Source: Firmicutes bacterium CAG:552
Lineage (GTDB): Bacteria; Bacillota; Clostridia; Christensenellales; Pumilibacteraceae
Length of the DNA stretch: 7,126 nucleotides
NCBI GenBank assembly: GCA_000435495.1
Contig: FR884041.1
Location: 24,664-31,789 of the forward strand
Direction of reading: 5' to 3'
The first letter of the stretch is position 1. Every line of letters starts with the position of its first letter. Position numbers and translations under genes: made by a program. The notes under the pieces were generated by a model, which saw only the letters and a list, made by a program, of their open reading frames with translations, was not told where the DNA came from and searched no databases. Positions 6,661-7,126 of this stretch are shown piece after piece.

Positions 6661-6685
6661 GCAAAAAAATCTCGCTTACAAGCAT

Positions 6686-6698
6686 ATTTGTAACAAAT
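6686..6698. repeat. 13-bp palindrome ATTTGTAACAAAT in the leader of the membrane protein gene
   Basis: ATTTGT and ACAAAT are perfect inverted arms around one central base. The half-site (ATTTGTnAC / GTnACAAAT) recurs in the imperfect palindrome at 6750-6773. It could be a second operator, or chance in AT-rich DNA. Confidence 0.45.
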
Positions 6699-6749
6699 CG
6701 AAGAATTGCTCTATCACTGCAGTATACGCAGCATGCACTCGCTTGACTG

Positions 6750-6773
6750 ATTTGTCACAGAATCGTTACAAAT
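6750..6773. promoter_or_regulatory. Operator-like inverted repeat over the predicted transcription start
   Basis: The 9-bp arms ATTTGTCAC (6750-6758) and GTTACAAAT (6765-6773) are complementary except at one position and are separated by 6 bp. The repeat abuts the -10 box (6774-6779) and covers the expected start site near 6768, the position of a typical repressor operator. No regulator gene is visible next to it. The repeat is direct observation; the role is inference. Confidence 0.5.
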
Positions 6774-6802
6774 ATATTACCATAGTTTAACTTACTCGTC
6801 AA
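6774..6802 (-). promoter_or_regulatory. Extended -10 sigma-A promoter of the membrane protein gene
   Basis: On the minus strand TTGACG (6797-6802) is followed after 17 bp by TAATAT (6774-6779), with TG one base before the -10 (TGGTAATAT), an extended -10. Upstream of the -35, to about 6840, lie A- and T-tracts that could act as an UP element or bent DNA. The predicted leader is about 118 nt long and includes a six-residue upstream reading frame (ATG at 6734-6732, stop at 6716-6714) without a good ribosome binding site. Confidence 0.75.
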
Positions 6803-6807
6803 TAGTT

Positions 6808-6866
6808 TTGGCAAAAATTTTTTGTGAAATTTTTAAATCGGGCAAATTTTGGTCGCATTTTGCCAA
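6808..6866. repeat. Inverted repeat TTGGCAAAA / TTTTGCCAA upstream of the promoter
   Basis: The 9-bp arms at 6808-6816 and 6858-6866 are perfectly complementary, 41 bp apart, flanking AT-rich DNA. A nested GGCAAA (6841-6846) with TTTGCC (6859-6864) could form a short hairpin and end minus-strand transcription coming from the right. No function can be assigned; it may be structural or chance. Confidence 0.4.
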
Positions 6867-6868
6867 TC

Positions 6869-7114
6869 CTATGCAATACGCATATCGAAATTTACTTCGC
6901 TAAGAACTAATTTACGACATTTAATGCTATAGAAAAGCGACTTCCTTCGCATAAATAAAATACTTTTTGCTAAACACAAATCGCTTTCCCCGTTTAATAT
7001 ATAATTATAAGCTTCATTTATAATTTTTTTTACCGTTTTACCCCCTTTTCTTGTGTAAACAAGGAGAACAAATATAAAAATAACGCCTTTGACACGACAT
7101 GCTATGAACCCCAA
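6869..7114 (-). other. Doubtful AT-rich short reading frame (81 codons, open to the right edge)
   Basis: An open frame ends in TAG at 6869-6871 and is open to the window edge. The only start near its 5' end is a TTG at 7114 that lies inside the putative IS terminal repeat. The translated product has a short hydrophobic patch (GVIFIFVLLVY) and then KKIINEAYNYILNGESDLCLAKSILF, with no family I recognise. AAAAGGGGG precedes a GTA rather than a start codon. Base composition is clearly more AT-rich than the neighbouring genes. It could be the 3' remnant of a gene cut by the insertion sequence, or plain non-coding DNA. I would not call it a confident gene. Confidence 0.2.
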
Positions 7115-7126
7115 AAGTTGGACAGT
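7105..7126. mobile_element. Probable terminal inverted repeat of an IS3-family insertion sequence (element continues beyond window)
   Basis: The last bases read TGAACCCCAAAAGTTGGACA followed by GT. The core CCCCAAAAGTTGGACA is typical of the ends of many IS3-family (IS150-like) elements in Bacillota, just before orfA. Only one end is visible; there is no transposase, second repeat or target duplication in the window, so the call rests on recognising the end. The element would extend rightward. Confidence 0.55.

Noticed and set aside
6194..6790. Plus-strand frame of 198 codons
   Set aside because: It is antisense to the membrane protein gene, which has a strong ribosome binding site, promoter and clear TM helices. 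The plus product has no coherent domain pattern.
1..7126. CRISPR arrays, tRNA or rRNA genes, prophage or defence systems
   Set aside because: I saw no regularly spaced repeats, no tRNA cloverleaf, no rRNA sequence and no phage or known defence gene on either strand.

Overview
The window looks like chromosomal DNA of a low-to-moderate GC Bacillota, probably an uncultured Clostridia-type gut or environmental bacterium. This is inferred from AGGAGG-type ribosome binding sites, consensus sigma-A promoters, and the presence of a COG2509 FAD-dependent dehydrogenase, an HI0933-type flavoprotein and a Firmicutes-like TrmO. No rRNA or other marker fixes the taxonomy more closely.

Layout. Positions 1-5137 hold one minus-strand operon of five genes in which every junction overlaps by 4-11 bp. 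In transcription order these are a HAD-IIA phosphatase, a DEDDh exonuclease fused to a BRCT-like domain and a basic tail, a spermidine-synthase-like Rossmann protein of unknown function, an HI0933/BaiN-type FAD protein, and a COG2509 FAD-dependent dehydrogenase that runs off the left edge. Divergently, on the plus strand, 5217-5879 encodes TrmO, the methyltransferase that acts on t6A37 of tRNA. The 80-bp divergent intergenic region holds two back-to-back sigma-A promoters whose -35 boxes form a palindrome. Each -10 box ends only 8-9 bp before its start codon, so both transcripts are predicted to be leaderless or nearly so.

Positions 5880-6142 are a non-coding stretch between convergent genes, with a perfect 12-bp hairpin and then a bidirectional terminator. 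A minus-strand gene at 6143-6649 encodes a two-helix membrane protein with a probable PH-like cytoplasmic domain. Unlike its neighbours it has a strong Shine-Dalgarno, a leader of about 118 nt, an extended -10 promoter and an operator-like inverted repeat over the predicted transcription start. The last ~300 bases are visibly more AT-rich, carry only a doubtful short reading frame, and end in what looks like the terminal inverted repeat of an IS3-family insertion sequence that continues beyond the window.

How the genes work together: the operon members share no obvious pathway. The set (phosphatase, nuclease, methyltransferase-like protein, two flavoproteins, with a tRNA modification enzyme next door) looks like housekeeping or maintenance functions. 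The clearest unusual signal is the regulatory architecture: abutting divergent promoters with two predicted leaderless mRNAs, followed by a fully overlapping gene chain.
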